Shown here: piece by piece, positions 1-8,043 of the stretch
Position numbering within the stretch: the stretch's first letter is position 1
Layout of the letters: every line of letters begins with the position of its first letter
NCBI GenBank assembly: GCA_003176045.1
Contig: PSRM01000347.1
Span: 1 to 32,142, forward strand
Reading direction: 5' to 3'
Length of the DNA stretch: 32,142 bases
Source of the DNA: Verrucomicrobiota bacterium
GTDB lineage: Bacteria; Verrucomicrobiota; Verrucomicrobiia; Limisphaerales; UBA8199
Notes under the pieces: model-generated
What the model was told of the DNA's origin: nothing
Database searches by the model: none
Seen by the model: the letters and a program-made list of their open reading frames with translations, nothing else
Made by a program: the position numbers and the translations under genes

Positions 1-1059
1 CCCGACGAGGTCCGTAGAATTACGGTCGTACGTGAACCCGAATTCGAGCATGCTGGCAGGAGTGTAATTATACCTGACGCTCAAGTTGGCGTAAGGAGCA
101 ACGCTCGTGGAATGATTGGGATCATTATAGAAGTCGCTGAAGCTTGCTCCTCCACGCACCGACATAGACAAGTCCGGTCTAAAAATCTGATCCACTCCTA
201 CGTATGCGTAGTGCAAGCGGTTGTTGCGGTCGTCGCTCTTTGCGGTCGGGAAGTCGGGATCGTTTTGAATAATATCCGTCGAGGGATTAAGCGGCGTGCC
301 ATTTGGGATGGTTGGATCAGTAAGTGTGCCGGCTATGATTTCGTCGCCAGTATAGCTAATGTCCCGGTACTGGTAGCCGATCACAAAGGTAGTCTCGGGA
401 TGCCATGAGAAGCGCCCATCCACGTGGAATGTATTCTCAAGTCTGTTCAGGGTTCCAGCGAGGCTGGGGGCCACGTGGCCTTGGCCATCGGACGTTTCCC
501 CTGTATCGGAATAACTATAGTAGGTGTTGGCGTAGCCTACCGCCGTGCCGAACACTGGCGTAATCTGCGCGTTGAATTCTATGTTCCCGAAGTTGCGGAT
601 ATTATCGCCCGGGATGCGCTGAAACGTTTCCTGCGACACACCGGTCCTCAAAATGTCCGGCTCCTGGCCGATGACAAAGGCGTCCTTGACATCAATTTTG
701 TAACGCTCGCTGAACAAGTGCAGCCAGTCGAGGTTGAAAGTGTGGCCTTGGTCCCAATGGGTGTCGTTGCCTGGAGGTTTGCTGAAATAATACTTTGCCG
801 AGTATACGTAGCCCAGGCTGAGGGTGTTTAGCTCGTCTGGTTTCCAGTTGGCGATGCTCACCGAGGGGCTCAGTTCGAACCCAAAGGAATCGAATTTGGG
901 GTTGCTGGTAGTGACGTTGTCATCGTAGAAACCCCGCACGGTTGCTGCCAGACTAACCGGGTAAAGCGGGGTTGTGCCGACGCCGGATTCCGATGAAGCG
1001 GCTTCGACGAGCGAAGTTCCGAGTGCTGCCAGGCCAACAGACGCCACGAGTTTTTTCAT
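1..1059 (-). CDS. Outer-membrane beta-barrel (porin-like) protein, C terminus beyond window
   Basis: This reading frame is open from an ATG at 1057-1059 to the left edge (353 codons, no stop), so the C-terminal part is missing. The protein starts with a Sec signal peptide (MKKLVASVGLAALG, then a small-residue cleavage region near residue 20). The rest is rich in alternating aromatic and polar strands, for example SLGYVYSAKYYF, FVIGYQYRDISYTG and ASMLEFGFTYDRN, which is the pattern of an outer-membrane barrel. It resembles the generic 'outer membrane beta-barrel' proteins common in Verrucomicrobia, which are thought to sit in the outer membrane. No substrate can be named. It lies 178 bp downstream of the LysM lipoprotein gene on the same strand, so co-transcription is possible. 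The barrel assignment is fairly secure; the exact family is not. Confidence 0.75.
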   Translation of the reverse strand, partial: MKKLVASVGLAALGTSLVEAASSESGVGTTPLYPVSLAATVRGFYDDNVTTSNPKFDSFGFELSPSVSIANWKPDELNTLSLGYVYSAKYYFSKPPGNDTHWDQGHTFNLDWLHLFSERYKIDVKDAFVIGQEPDILRTGVSQETFQRIPGDNIRNFGNIEFNAQITPVFGTAVGYANTYYSYSDTGETSDGQGHVAPSLAGTLNRLENTFHVDGRFSWHPETTFVIGYQYRDISYTGDEIIAGTLTDPTIPNGTPLNPSTDIIQNDPDFPTAKSDDRNNRLHYAYVGVDQIFRPDLSMSVRGGASFSDFYNDPNHSTSVAPYANLSVRYNYTPASMLEFGFTYDRNSTDLVG

Positions 1060-1237
1060 AAGTTTTTTACAGGTATTACGCCAGCAAGGCGCTCACAAAA
1101 GTTTAAGTTCGTTGAGATTACCTAGCTCGTTCAAAAGGAGTCAAATAAATCTTAGCAAAAACATTGGTGGCCCAAAGTCCTATTCATGGGAGTAGATGTT
1201 TAAGCATTGACCCAAGTTCCCGCGTTTCGTTCAAATC

Positions 1238-2161
1238 TTATGGAATGCTCAAGTTTTGGCCCGGCCGGAGCCGGCGAGGGTCCAGTCCGGGATTGGCATC
1301 TACGAGAGCGGCCAGCTTGACGCCGTTCCTTTTGGCAATCACGAAGGCAGTATCACCGGGTTTGATGGTGTAAGAGTGGGTCCGGGCAGTATTGGCGGCC
1401 AGCTGAGAGTTGCTCGCTGAGGCAGAGGCTGGCCGGACCATGTCTGCGCGCGCGACCGGAGCGCGGACACCTGCTCGCGATCCATCGAGGTTCTTGTCCG
1501 CAGCAACGCTCGAAGCTCCCATCGCGCTCATGGATGGACTATCGCTGGCCCGCGCCGAGGGTCGCACGGCATCCGTTTCGGAGCCAGCGGCACTAGCTTT
1601 GGCGATCGTTGGCGCTGGCTGTGGAGCTCGTCCGGCGTAATAGGCGCGCCATTTGTTCAGTTCCTCCTTGAGGCTTTTGTTTTCTTCCGTCAATTGCTTG
1701 TTTTGGTCGGCCAGCTTCTCCATTTCCTTCTGCTGCTTTTCGCTGACCGGTCCAAGGGAAACCGTGCGAGCCAGCTCCTGTTTGCAGTTCAAGACGAGCT
1801 GGGTAACGGTTTCCGAGTTTGGGGCCGCGGGCCGCAACTTAAGATATTGCTGGCAATGGTAAATGGCGGCGGCCGGGTCGGCTTGCTTTTGGTAATAGAG
1901 CAAAGCCAGTTCGAAATGCGCTGCGGCAGATTTCGGATTGGCCTCCAGCGCCTGCTCAAAACACTCGACCGCCCCGGTGTAATCCATCGCGCCAACGAGA
2001 TTTTTGCCTTGGAGAAAATGCGGCTCCTTTTCCTCGTCGGCCCCATTCGGACTGGAGGGCAGGCAGCCAGTCAACGCCATGCTGCCAAGCATTAACGCGA
2101 TGACGCGGAAATGGCTGGGCAACATACTCATGCGCATAGAGAAAGGCATTTCCTTAGCCAC
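1238..2161 (-). CDS. TPR- and LysM-containing lipoprotein
   Basis: A 307-residue protein with a lipoprotein signal: a hydrophobic stretch ends in the lipobox LTGC, with Cys33 as the lipidation site. Residues about 49-125 look like TPR helices (AVECFEQALEANPKSAAAHF). Residues about 141-170 form a Glu/Lys/Gln coiled coil. A low-complexity Ala/Ser/Arg linker follows, and residues 262-307 are a C-terminal LysM domain (YTIKPGDTAFVIAKRNGV ... GLDPRRLRPGQNLSIP). LysM binds peptidoglycan glycan, so the protein probably tethers the outer membrane to the cell wall or scaffolds an envelope complex. The listed start is a GTG with an AGG about six bases upstream; ATG codons at residues 5 and 9 are alternatives that keep the lipobox. 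The domain calls are strong; the cellular role is inferred. Confidence 0.85.
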   Translation of the reverse strand: MAKEMPFSMRMSMLPSHFRVIALMLGSMALTGCLPSSPNGADEEKEPHFLQGKNLVGAMDYTGAVECFEQALEANPKSAAAHFELALLYYQKQADPAAAIYHCQQYLKLRPAAPNSETVTQLVLNCKQELARTVSLGPVSEKQQKEMEKLADQNKQLTEENKSLKEELNKWRAYYAGRAPQPAPTIAKASAAGSETDAVRPSARASDSPSMSAMGASSVAADKNLDGSRAGVRAPVARADMVRPASASASNSQLAANTARTHSYTIKPGDTAFVIAKRNGVKLAALVDANPGLDPRRLRPGQNLSIP

Positions 2162-2259
2162 TGCAACCTAAAAACGTCGAAAAAGGCAGCCCCTGTTCCA
2201 GCGCTGACCGAATCTCATTAACACCTGGCGTCAGCCAGGTGTTGTGGCCTCTGAAACCC

Positions 2260-2420
2260 GCATAAACTGTTTCACCCGAATATTTCAGACCCCGGAGCGC
2301 CGGGTGATGGCACCCGGCCTACAGGAGCACCGGCTTTGACTTGTAGGCCGCTTGCACTCACGCGGCGCTCTGTTGGCGTCCTGAGCGGAGTGTGAAATAT
2401 TCGGTTTCAACAGTTTATGC
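2260..2420. repeat. 161-bp element with 28-bp imperfect terminal inverted repeats
   Basis: The left arm (2260-2287) and right arm (2393-2420) are inverted copies of each other. Both carry GCATAAACTGTT and CCGAATATTTCA, separated by four differing bases. Between them lie a CGCCGGGT/ACCCGGCC hairpin and a GC-rich segment. There is no coding sequence, so this looks like a MITE- or REP-like non-autonomous element between the membrane-protein gene and the LysM gene. Confidence 0.6.
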
Positions 2421-2441
2421 TTTCCCGCCGCCACTGAGCTT

Positions 2442-3290
2442 CTATCTTCCATCTTCGGTCGCCTTGGCAGACTGCACGAACGGGTTTTTCCGAACCGTTT
2501 CGGCGGGCACAACCGGCAAATACCGCGGGCTCACAAGAACGTAAATCCAGCCGATCACCAAATGCACTCCCGCAGCCGCGGTGAGATGCACGATGTCCAA
2601 CAGCCCCAAACCGTAGAAAAGGAACATCGCGACGAAAAAAAGCGCCCCGGGCATCAGCGCAGCCCCCGCCAACCGCCAGCTCCCTCGCCAATCCAATTCC
2701 CGGTCCCGATAAAACGCCACCAACCAGACCGGCGCGCAATAGAGTGTCGCCAAGAAGGCCCACGAAACCATCAAAAGCACGATCACCAAACCCGCGCCGA
2801 TCGCGAGAATCTCAGGCGCCCAGGCCCCCCAAAGCGGCTCCAGATCCAACCGACTGAACGCCAAAGTTGAGTCTCGCGGATAGTCCACCGTCAGAAAACC
2901 AAACAGAGAAATGATCTTCACGCTTTTCTCCCCGAACTCAACCTCCACATGCGCCGGCGAACGCACCTTCCCTTCGTGTTTCAGATCAAGCGCCAGCGCC
3001 AGGAACCTGTTCTCCGCAAGCCTCCTCGGCGACTCCCCATTCCACGCCAAACTGCCCCCACGAATCTCGCCTTGCTCCGGCAACCGTTTGATGGCCTGGG
3101 CAATCGTCGGAAACCAAAACCAATCCAGAAACCAAACCACGGTAATCGCCGCCAGAATCGCGACCACCAACTGCACGAGCAACAACCGCCGCAGCGAAGC
3201 GCGCCCAAAAGCCGCCACCCCTCGAGGCGTCAGCGGTTCCCACGCCTGCGGCGGCCGCTCCCCGGGCTGCTTCTCGACAGATTCTGCCAT
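2442..3290 (-). CDS. Polytopic membrane protein of unknown function (DUF1189-like layout)
   Basis: A 282-residue protein. A short polar N terminus is followed by a transmembrane segment at about 35-57 (LLLVQLVVAILAAITVVWFL). A non-membrane domain of about 100 residues comes next (residues 60-150, with IKRLPEQGEIRGGSLAWNG and an FGEKSVKIISLFG stretch). Three or more further transmembrane helices lie between about 160 and 265. The order of one helix, a soluble domain containing an 'LP...I..G.L' motif, then a helix bundle recalls DUF1189-type membrane proteins, but I cannot confirm membership. The start ATG is at 3288-3290. The gene stands alone between repeat-rich spacers, and no partner is evident. 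It is certainly a coding gene; the function is unknown. Confidence 0.75.
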   Translation of the reverse strand: MAESVEKQPGERPPQAWEPLTPRGVAAFGRASLRRLLLVQLVVAILAAITVVWFLDWFWFPTIAQAIKRLPEQGEIRGGSLAWNGESPRRLAENRFLALALDLKHEGKVRSPAHVEVEFGEKSVKIISLFGFLTVDYPRDSTLAFSRLDLEPLWGAWAPEILAIGAGLVIVLLMVSWAFLATLYCAPVWLVAFYRDRELDWRGSWRLAGAALMPGALFFVAMFLFYGLGLLDIVHLTAAAGVHLVIGWIYVLVSPRYLPVVPAETVRKNPFVQSAKATEDGR

Positions 3291-3348
3291 TCAGCCAGAA
3301 TTTTAGCGCTTGGGTGAGCGGATGACACGGAGAAAGAGGGTCCGGGCT

Positions 3349-3390
3349 AACTTTGTCGAAAACTTTGACGAGAACTTAGTCGAATTCTCG
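3349..3390 (-). repeat. 12-bp tandem array, about three units (minus orientation)
   Basis: Read on the minus strand, units GACTAAGTTCTC, GTCAAAGTTTTC and GACAAAGTTAG follow each other at a 12-base period. They match the unit family GAYWAAGTTNNC found at 3559, 8481 and 26801. The array lies about 60 bp upstream of the membrane-protein start. Confidence 0.65.
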
Positions 3391-3558
3391 CTGTAATGCG
3401 CCCTATGACAATTCAAAATGTTCGAATTAAATTCTTTTGGCGTTAGCATGCGTTACTAGGCGTTAATCGCTGCAAGTGGGCGATAAAGCTCCGGGGTGTC
3501 TGCGGCTGACTTGCGGTTTGATAACGGTTGATTTGTGGGTGAGTTGCGGCTGGGGATC

Positions 3559-3594
3559 GACAAAGTTAACGACAAAGTTTGCGACAAAGTTACA
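3559..3594 (+). repeat. 12-bp tandem array, three units
   Basis: Three exact-length units occur in register: GACAAAGTTAAC (3559-3570), GACAAAGTTTGC (3571-3582) and GACAAAGTTACA (3583-3594). Bases 1-9 are invariant and the last three vary. The array is in the spacer downstream of the DUF6941-like gene. Confidence 0.75.
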
Positions 3595-3807
3595 TTGATA
3601 GGGGGGGTGCTGAGCTTGATGGATTGCTGTACGCTTCTCATGGACTGCTATGGGCTGCTCTCGAGCGTCTTGAGACTGCATATCTGATGTCTTTCACGTG
3701 CTTGTCGGGTGCGGTGGTAAGTCCAAAGTCCATCCGCCTACGCTAAGGCTTGGGCGCGACAAGTAGTCCAAGGTCCAAAGTCGAGAGAGAACGCTTAAGA
3801 GGGCGGG

Positions 3808-4254
3808 TCAGGAGGCTGGGGCGGGTGGAGGCTGGCCCTGGGGCTGCTGGCCCTGTTGGGGAGGGACGAGGATGACGGGGACGGGGTAGCGGAGTTTGAG
3901 GACCTCGTCAACCGAGACTTCGATGTAATAGGCGCCGGCGACTTTGAATTCGACCTGGCTGAAGATGGTGAAGTTGGTGGCGTGCAGGGTGGCGTCCTGG
4001 AGCGAGAATTTAACTTCGCCCTGGCGCAGGACGGTGGTTTGGTCCGGAGCCATGAAACGCACCATTTCGGTAAATTGGCCTACGCCGGCAGTCCAGCGAT
4101 TGAACAGGCTGAGTTTAAAAGCCACCACCGGGAGCTGCGGGACGCGGATGAAGTTGATGACGCCGACGAGGATGAAATTGCCGGTGATCTCCTGCCGGAT
4201 TTCTTCGCACAGGAGCGAGCACTGGAGGTCGGGGAGGATGCGGGTGGGAGTCAT
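3808..4254 (-). CDS. DUF6941-like protein
   Basis: A 148-residue protein with no signal peptide or membrane segment. The N terminus ILPDLQCSLLCEEIRQE, followed by GNFILVGVINFIRVPQLP, resembles the 'CDDvRqE..Gk..l.G' opening of DUF6941 proteins as I remember them. Beta-rich segments continue to about residue 128 (FNRWTAGVGQFTEMVRFMAP and LRYPVPVILVPP). The last 20 residues are a Gln/Pro-rich tail. In that family the protein is small, cytoplasmic and of unknown function. The ATG at 4252-4254 lies just downstream of a run of 8-bp repeats (from 4260), which would form the 5' leader of its transcript. The family assignment is from memory and moderate; coding status is secure. Confidence 0.65.
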   Translation of the reverse strand: MTPTRILPDLQCSLLCEEIRQEITGNFILVGVINFIRVPQLPVVAFKLSLFNRWTAGVGQFTEMVRFMAPDQTTVLRQGEVKFSLQDATLHATNFTIFSQVEFKVAGAYYIEVSVDEVLKLRYPVPVILVPPQQGQQPQGQPPPAPAS

Positions 4255-4259
4255 CGGGG

Positions 4260-4433
4260 AATTTATGATTTATGATTTATGATTTATGATTTGAGCAAAT
4301 GACTTCGGAAGCTCCAGTGTCTTAATCTTAATCTTTCTCTTAATCTTAATCGCCGCAGGGGTCGAGGGTCGAGGGTCGAGTAAGCCGTTAACGACCGCGG
4401 TTGCTTTCCACGTTTCACGTTTCACGTTTCACG
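4260..4433. repeat. Patchwork of four short tandem arrays (periods 8, 6, 7, 8)
   Basis: Almost the whole 180-bp spacer between folD and the DUF6941-like gene is low-order tandem repeat. TTTATGAT is repeated four times at 4261-4292, CTTAATCTTAATC-type units lie at 4320-4351, GTCGAGG units at 4361-4380, and CACGTTT-type units at 4409-4433. The last array ends one base from the folD stop codon. Confidence 0.75.
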
Positions 4434-4434
4434 A

Positions 4435-5328
4435 TCACGTCTCACGGCCACTCGCTCGTTCGGCGGCCAGGACGGTGTTCTGCATGAGCATGGCGATGGT
4501 CATGGGGCCGACGCCGCCGGGGTTGGGGGTGATTCGGCCGGCGATCTTCTGTACGGCGTCAAAAGCGACGTCGCCGACGAGGCGGGAGCCGGTTTTGGCT
4601 GAGGGATCGCTGACGCGATTTACGCCCACGTCCACGACGGTGGCTCCGGGCTTGACCATGTCGGCTCTGACGAATTCGGGGACGCCCATGGCGGCGACGA
4701 GGATATCTGCGCGAAGGCAGTGGGCTTTAAGGTCACGCGTGCCGGAGTGGCAGAGGGTGACGGTGGCATTGGCGTGCTTCTGCTTCTGGCAAAGGAGGAT
4801 GGCCAGCGGTTTGCCGACGATGTTGCCTCGGCCAAGCACGACGACGTTTGTACCTTGAATCTTGATGTCTGTGCGAATGAGGAGTTCGCGAATTCCGGCG
4901 GGGGTGCAGGCGATAAAGCCTGTTGTGTCGCCGAGAACAAGTTTGCCCATGTTGACCGGGTGGAATCCGTCAACGTCTTTGTCCGGATTGACCGCGGAAT
5001 AGACTCGTTCGGAGCGGATATGGGATGGAAGCGGGCTTTGAACAAGGATGCCGTGGAGAGCGACATCGCCGTTGAGGCGATGGAGTACCTGAAGCAACTC
5101 GGCTTCGGTGGTTTTTTCCGCCATTACGTGGGTTTTCGAGTAGATGCCGAGATCGGCGCAGGCTTTTTCTTTGCGGCCAACATAGACTTTCGAGGCGAGA
5201 TCTTCGCCGACGCGCACGAAGGCCAGGCCCGGAGGATGGCCGCGGGCTTTCAAAGCGGCAATACGCGGGAGGAGGTCCTGCTGGACCTGGAGGGCGATGG
5301 AGCGGCCGTCAATGATGTTAGCGAACAC
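4435..5328 (-). CDS. folD: Bifunctional methylenetetrahydrofolate dehydrogenase / methenyltetrahydrofolate cyclohydrolase FolD
   Basis: A 297-residue cytoplasmic enzyme that interconverts 5,10-methylene-, 5,10-methenyl- and 10-formyl-tetrahydrofolate with NADP, supplying one-carbon units for purine and formyl-methionine synthesis. The family signatures are all present. Tyr48 and Lys52 lie in SKVYVGRKEKAC (the YxxxK catalytic motif). The substrate-binding LVQSPLP segment follows, then PDKDVDGFHPVNMGKL with the conserved Asp. The nucleotide-binding loop is GRGNIVGKPLAILL, and near the C terminus is PGGVGPMTIAMLMQNT. The length is normal for FolD. The start is a GTG at 5326-5328; no upstream in-frame ATG fits better. 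An array of 9-bp repeats begins seven bases upstream, and no strong Shine-Dalgarno site is visible. Identification is very secure. Confidence 0.97.
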   Translation of the reverse strand: MFANIIDGRSIALQVQQDLLPRIAALKARGHPPGLAFVRVGEDLASKVYVGRKEKACADLGIYSKTHVMAEKTTEAELLQVLHRLNGDVALHGILVQSPLPSHIRSERVYSAVNPDKDVDGFHPVNMGKLVLGDTTGFIACTPAGIRELLIRTDIKIQGTNVVVLGRGNIVGKPLAILLCQKQKHANATVTLCHSGTRDLKAHCLRADILVAAMGVPEFVRADMVKPGATVVDVGVNRVSDPSAKTGSRLVGDVAFDAVQKIAGRITPNPGGVGPMTIAMLMQNTVLAAERASGRET

Positions 5329-5334
5329 GGAAAA

Positions 5335-5372
5335 GGTTAACTGGGTTAACTAAGTTAATTAAGTTAACTGAG
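5335..5372. repeat. 9-bp tandem array of GTTAACT-type units
   Basis: About four 9-base units of the form TTAACTGGG, TTAACTAAG, TTAATTAAG and TTAACTGAG lie immediately upstream of folD. A related array is at 9355, and an inverted relative is at 5749-5785. Confidence 0.65.
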
Positions 5373-5521
5373 ATCACCACCGCAGATCCCGGGTGATGAA
5401 GCGTTTGGGAGTTGCTGCGGATAGGAGTGCTCTGCCGCAAATCTCTAAGCTTTTGATCCCGTAGGGATGAAAGAAAATAACCCAGCGTTTCAACACAGGC
5501 TACGAGCGGTTGAACTGTAGG

Positions 5522-5571
5522 AGTCCCGTAGGGACGACAGAGAAAGTGCTTCTGTCGTCCCTAACGGGACT
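5522..5571. repeat. Hairpin repeat AGTCCCGTAGGGACGACAGA
   Basis: Bases 5522-5541 pair with 5551-5571 over about 20 bp, with one extra base in the right arm, around a short loop. A partial third copy of the same motif lies at about 5618-5637. This is a REP-like dispersed element, not a classical terminator, because no T-tract follows. Confidence 0.6.
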
Positions 5572-5748
5572 CATTCCCCGTCGGACCATTATCCCAGCGT
5601 TGAAACGCTGGGCTATTCTCTGTCGTCCCTCCGGGACTAATGCAAGCATGGATTGAAAAGTTATTCTCATTGAGTAGCGGTATCTGCGACCCGCCATCGG
5701 CTCCGTCGCACCCAGGGGAGGCAGGGTCCATGAACACCGGGATTTGCC

Positions 5749-5785
5749 TTAATTAACTTAAGTTAACTTAATTAACCCAATTAAC
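5749..5785. repeat. Inverted relative of the 9-bp GTTAACT array
   Basis: Overlapping TTAATTAACTTAAGTTAAC units occupy 5749-5785. Their reverse complement matches the array at 5335-5372, so the two arrays face each other across the 375-bp spacer. Confidence 0.55.
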
Positions 5786-5837
5786 GTTTCCGCGTCGTTA
5801 TATTAGAGCCTCGTTACCTCGGCTGCTACGGTTTCGA

Positions 5838-6971
5838 TTATGGCGCTTCTTCGGCCACCTCGATTCTCTGGATGGTGAGCAGCGGGGTGTTGCCCCAACG
5901 CTCATCCAGGGATTCTTCGCCGGTCACGACGACGCGAAGGCCTTTGAAGCGGCGCAAATCAAACTGACGTGAAGGGCTGTAGAGATAGTTGATGGTGCGT
6001 CCGTTTTCCAGCCCGACCAGGGCGAAATGAGACGGGGCCTGGATGCTGGTGAGGCCGCGCACGAAACCTTCGTGCGAAACGATACGTTTGGGCGGCGGTT
6101 CCTCGGTGGCGGGCTCGGGCGGAGTGGTGGTGGTTGGCGCCTGGGCGGTCGCGTTCGTGGTAGTTGGTGTTTCGGTGGTTGGAGCCGTTGTGGTGGGCGG
6201 ATTTTCGGTCGTTGTGGTGGCTGCAACGGTGGGGCTTTCGGGCACGGTGTTGGTGGTCGGCGTGGGGGCCTCAGGCACTATGGGTGCGGTGGGAGTCGTG
6301 GCCGCGACTGTGGGGGCTTCTTTTTCCTGGGTCAGGAATTGTGCGGCGATGAAGGCAAAAGTGCCGGAAGGCGGCTCGATTTGGGTCCATTCGCCTTTGA
6401 CGGCGATTGGCTTAACGGCCTCTCCGGGACTAAGAATCCCAAGGACACTGTAGTCCTCACTTGGACCGGCACGGACTTTGAGGCGTTTGGGGCCTACAGC
6501 GTTATTGCTGAGATAGGCGCTGCTGACAAACGCCTTGGCCGAAGGTGGCAAGGCTACTTTGGCCCAGGCTGAGGGTTCGTTGGCGGCTGAGTTGTTGTGG
6601 ACGATTTCCTCGATCACCGTGACCTGCTGCCCTTTGCTGACGCGGGCGACGACCTCGCTCTTGAGCTTGGCCTGGGCGCGCACGTTGACGTTGCTGGCCT
6701 GGACTGTGGCAGGCCCAGGCACCAGCGGCACGGTCTTAAGTTCCTTGGCGGCAGGGAGCGGCTTTTTGGCGGCCTTTTTCTTCGGGGCTGACTTTTTCTT
6801 AACGGCTTTTGAGGCCGGCGCGTTTGTTTTGGCTGGTGTGGCCGCATTGGTCACGACCGTGGTCGTGGTGGCACTGGTGCTAGACACGGCGCCGGGAGCA
6901 TTGGTTGCCTGCCGGGCCAGCACGCTGGCCGAAAGCATGGTTCCTAGCAGGAGCAAGAGGTTCCGTTTCAT
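5838..6971 (-). CDS. Exported protein with two bacterial SH3 domains
   Basis: A 377-residue protein. A signal peptide (residues 1-19, MKRNLLLLLGTMLSASVLA) is followed by a Thr/Ala stretch and a Lys/Ala/Pro-rich basic linker (about 45-80). The first SH3 domain is at about 88-155 (NVNVRAQAKLKSEVVARVSKG) and the second at about 160-216 (LKVRAGPSEDYSVLGILSPG). Residues 218-295 are a Thr/Pro/Ala-rich low-complexity spacer. The last 80 residues (SHEGFVRGLTSIQAPSHFAL ... LRRFKGLRVVVTGEESLDERW) look like a folded beta domain. Bacterial SH3 domains usually bind cell-wall peptides, so a periplasmic, wall-associated role is likely. The start ATG is at 6969-6971. The C-terminal domain resembles nothing I can name with confidence. 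Confidence 0.8.
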   Translation of the reverse strand: MKRNLLLLLGTMLSASVLARQATNAPGAVSSTSATTTTVVTNAATPAKTNAPASKAVKKKSAPKKKAAKKPLPAAKELKTVPLVPGPATVQASNVNVRAQAKLKSEVVARVSKGQQVTVIEEIVHNNSAANEPSAWAKVALPPSAKAFVSSAYLSNNAVGPKRLKVRAGPSEDYSVLGILSPGEAVKPIAVKGEWTQIEPPSGTFAFIAAQFLTQEKEAPTVAATTPTAPIVPEAPTPTTNTVPESPTVAATTTTENPPTTTAPTTETPTTTNATAQAPTTTTPPEPATEEPPPKRIVSHEGFVRGLTSIQAPSHFALVGLENGRTINYLYSPSRQFDLRRFKGLRVVVTGEESLDERWGNTPLLTIQRIEVAEEAP

Positions 6972-7014
6972 AATTTGATCAATAGTAAAGCAACACCTAA
7001 CTCAAGGTTTTGGG

Positions 7015-7066
7015 TCACGGCGCTGAAAAGCGCCGTGAACCGGCAGGCTGGAAAGCCTGCCCTACA
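7015..7066. repeat. Two-hairpin REP-like element
   Basis: A perfect 10-bp stem (TCACGGCGCT, loop GAAA, AGCGCCGTGA) is followed by a second hairpin, GGCAGGCTGGAAAGCCTGCC. Bases 7038-7066 are identical over 29 bp to 8430-8458, so this is one copy of a dispersed family. It lies between the pseudouridine synthase stop and the SH3-protein start. Confidence 0.7.
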
Positions 7067-7209
7067 CGATTTCGTAATTGAACCACGAATAGACACGAAT
7101 GAACACTAATGAATTCGTAATTCAATGATAAAAGTTCGCGCGTTTTTTGCAATGAATGGCGCCAGAAACCCTTTGAACGTTGCTGCGGACAGGAATGTCC
7201 GCGCTCCGT

Positions 7210-7911
7210 TTACATCAGCGATTTTATCTCGGTTTCTGTCAATGTCCGCCATTTGCCGGGCCGCAGCTCGCCCAGTTTAATTTTTCCGATCTGCACCCGC
7301 TGCAAGTGTTTCACCGTGCGCCCCATTGCTTCAAACATCCGGCGCACTTCGCGGTATTTGCCCTCGGCCAACTCGAGTTCCACTACGCTTTGCGAATGGC
7401 CGGCGGAAATCAAGCGAACTCTTTCGGCTTTTAGCTTTTCGCCGTCATGCCATACGCCCGCGGTCAACCGGCCAAGTGACTCGCTCTCAATCCTGCCTTC
7501 GACGGTGGCGACGTATTTCTTGCGCACGCCGTATCTTGGATGCGTCAGGCGCAAGCTCAATTCACCATCATTGGTGAGAAAAAGCAATCCTTCACTGTTA
7601 AAATCGAGCCGGCCAACCGAGTGCAGGTGGCGCCATTCCTTGGGCAGCAGCTCATAAATGGTGGGGCGCGCCAGTTCGTCGTTGCGCGAGCAAACCAATC
7701 CGCGCGGTTTGTTAATGGCCACGTAGATTTTCTTGCGCGCTTTGACGTGGCTGCCGTCAACGGCCACGTCGTCGTGAAGCGGATCAACTTTGGCGCCTAA
7801 TTGATGAACGATTTGGCCGTTCACGGCCACCCGCCCGGCCAGGATCATTTGCTCGCCCGCCCGGCGGGAGGCGATGCCGGCGTCGGCGAGGAACTTTTGC
7901 AAACGGATCAT
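7210..7911 (-). CDS. RsuA/RluB-family rRNA pseudouridine synthase
   Basis: From the chosen ATG at 7909-7911 the protein is 233 residues. It converts a specific uridine in ribosomal RNA to pseudouridine. An N-terminal S4 RNA-binding domain (IRLQKFLADAGIASRRAGEQMI ... GRVAVNGQ, residues 1-60) precedes the catalytic domain. The catalytic Asp lies in SVGRLDFNSEGLLFLTNDG, and the family signatures YVAINKPRGLVCS and EGKYREVRRMFEAMG are present. The frame is open to 7950, but those 13 extra residues come from repeat-like sequence, and the S4 domain begins properly at the later ATG. The S4 domain plus the short KPRG motif fit RluB/RsuA rather than RluA; RluB (23S rRNA) is the best guess, but the target cannot be fixed from sequence alone. 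Confidence 0.92.
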   Translation of the reverse strand: MIRLQKFLADAGIASRRAGEQMILAGRVAVNGQIVHQLGAKVDPLHDDVAVDGSHVKARKKIYVAINKPRGLVCSRNDELARPTIYELLPKEWRHLHSVGRLDFNSEGLLFLTNDGELSLRLTHPRYGVRKKYVATVEGRIESESLGRLTAGVWHDGEKLKAERVRLISAGHSQSVVELELAEGKYREVRRMFEAMGRTVKHLQRVQIGKIKLGELRPGKWRTLTETEIKSLM

Positions 7912-8043
7912 CAGAAACCCAAACTCGAAATCCGAAGCCCAGAAGCTCAAAGGCCGAAACTTACCGCATTAAGCCGCGCGTCGGCAGCACAGTCACCAGA
8001 AGCCACACAGTTCGGACTTCGCCCTTCGGACTTCGGGCTTTTC

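Larger units (their letters stand above)
3291..3807. other. 517-bp intergenic region with two 12-bp tandem arrays
   Basis: I see no convincing gene here. The region contains the two period-12 arrays listed separately and short repeated motifs around AGTCCAAAGTCC (3720-3780). A G7 run at 3601-3607 precedes mixed sequence. Confidence 0.6.
5373..5837. other. Gene-free spacer built from dispersed hairpin repeats
   Basis: No credible gene is seen upstream of folD up to the SH3-protein stop. The spacer holds a CCCAGCGTT(T/G)AAACG-type repeat at 5484-5495 and 5592-5611, the latter a perfect CCCAGCGTTG/AAACGCTGGG hairpin. It also holds copies of the AGTCCCGTAGGGACGACAG repeat and, at the far end, inverted GTTAACTT arrays. 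Confidence 0.55.

Noticed and set aside
3456-3681. Minus-strand open frames of 61-72 codons across the array at 3559
   Set aside because: They translate the tandem repeat (FVxNFV-type) and low-complexity DNA, with no start signal or family.
4720-5340. Plus-strand open frame of 206 codons opposite folD
   Set aside because: FolD on the minus strand carries all catalytic motifs; the plus-strand translation has none and covers the same bases.
7014-7066. Rho-independent terminator after the pseudouridine synthase gene
   Set aside because: The hairpins are strong, but there is no T-tract on the relevant strand and the same unit recurs at 8430. It is better described as a dispersed repeat.
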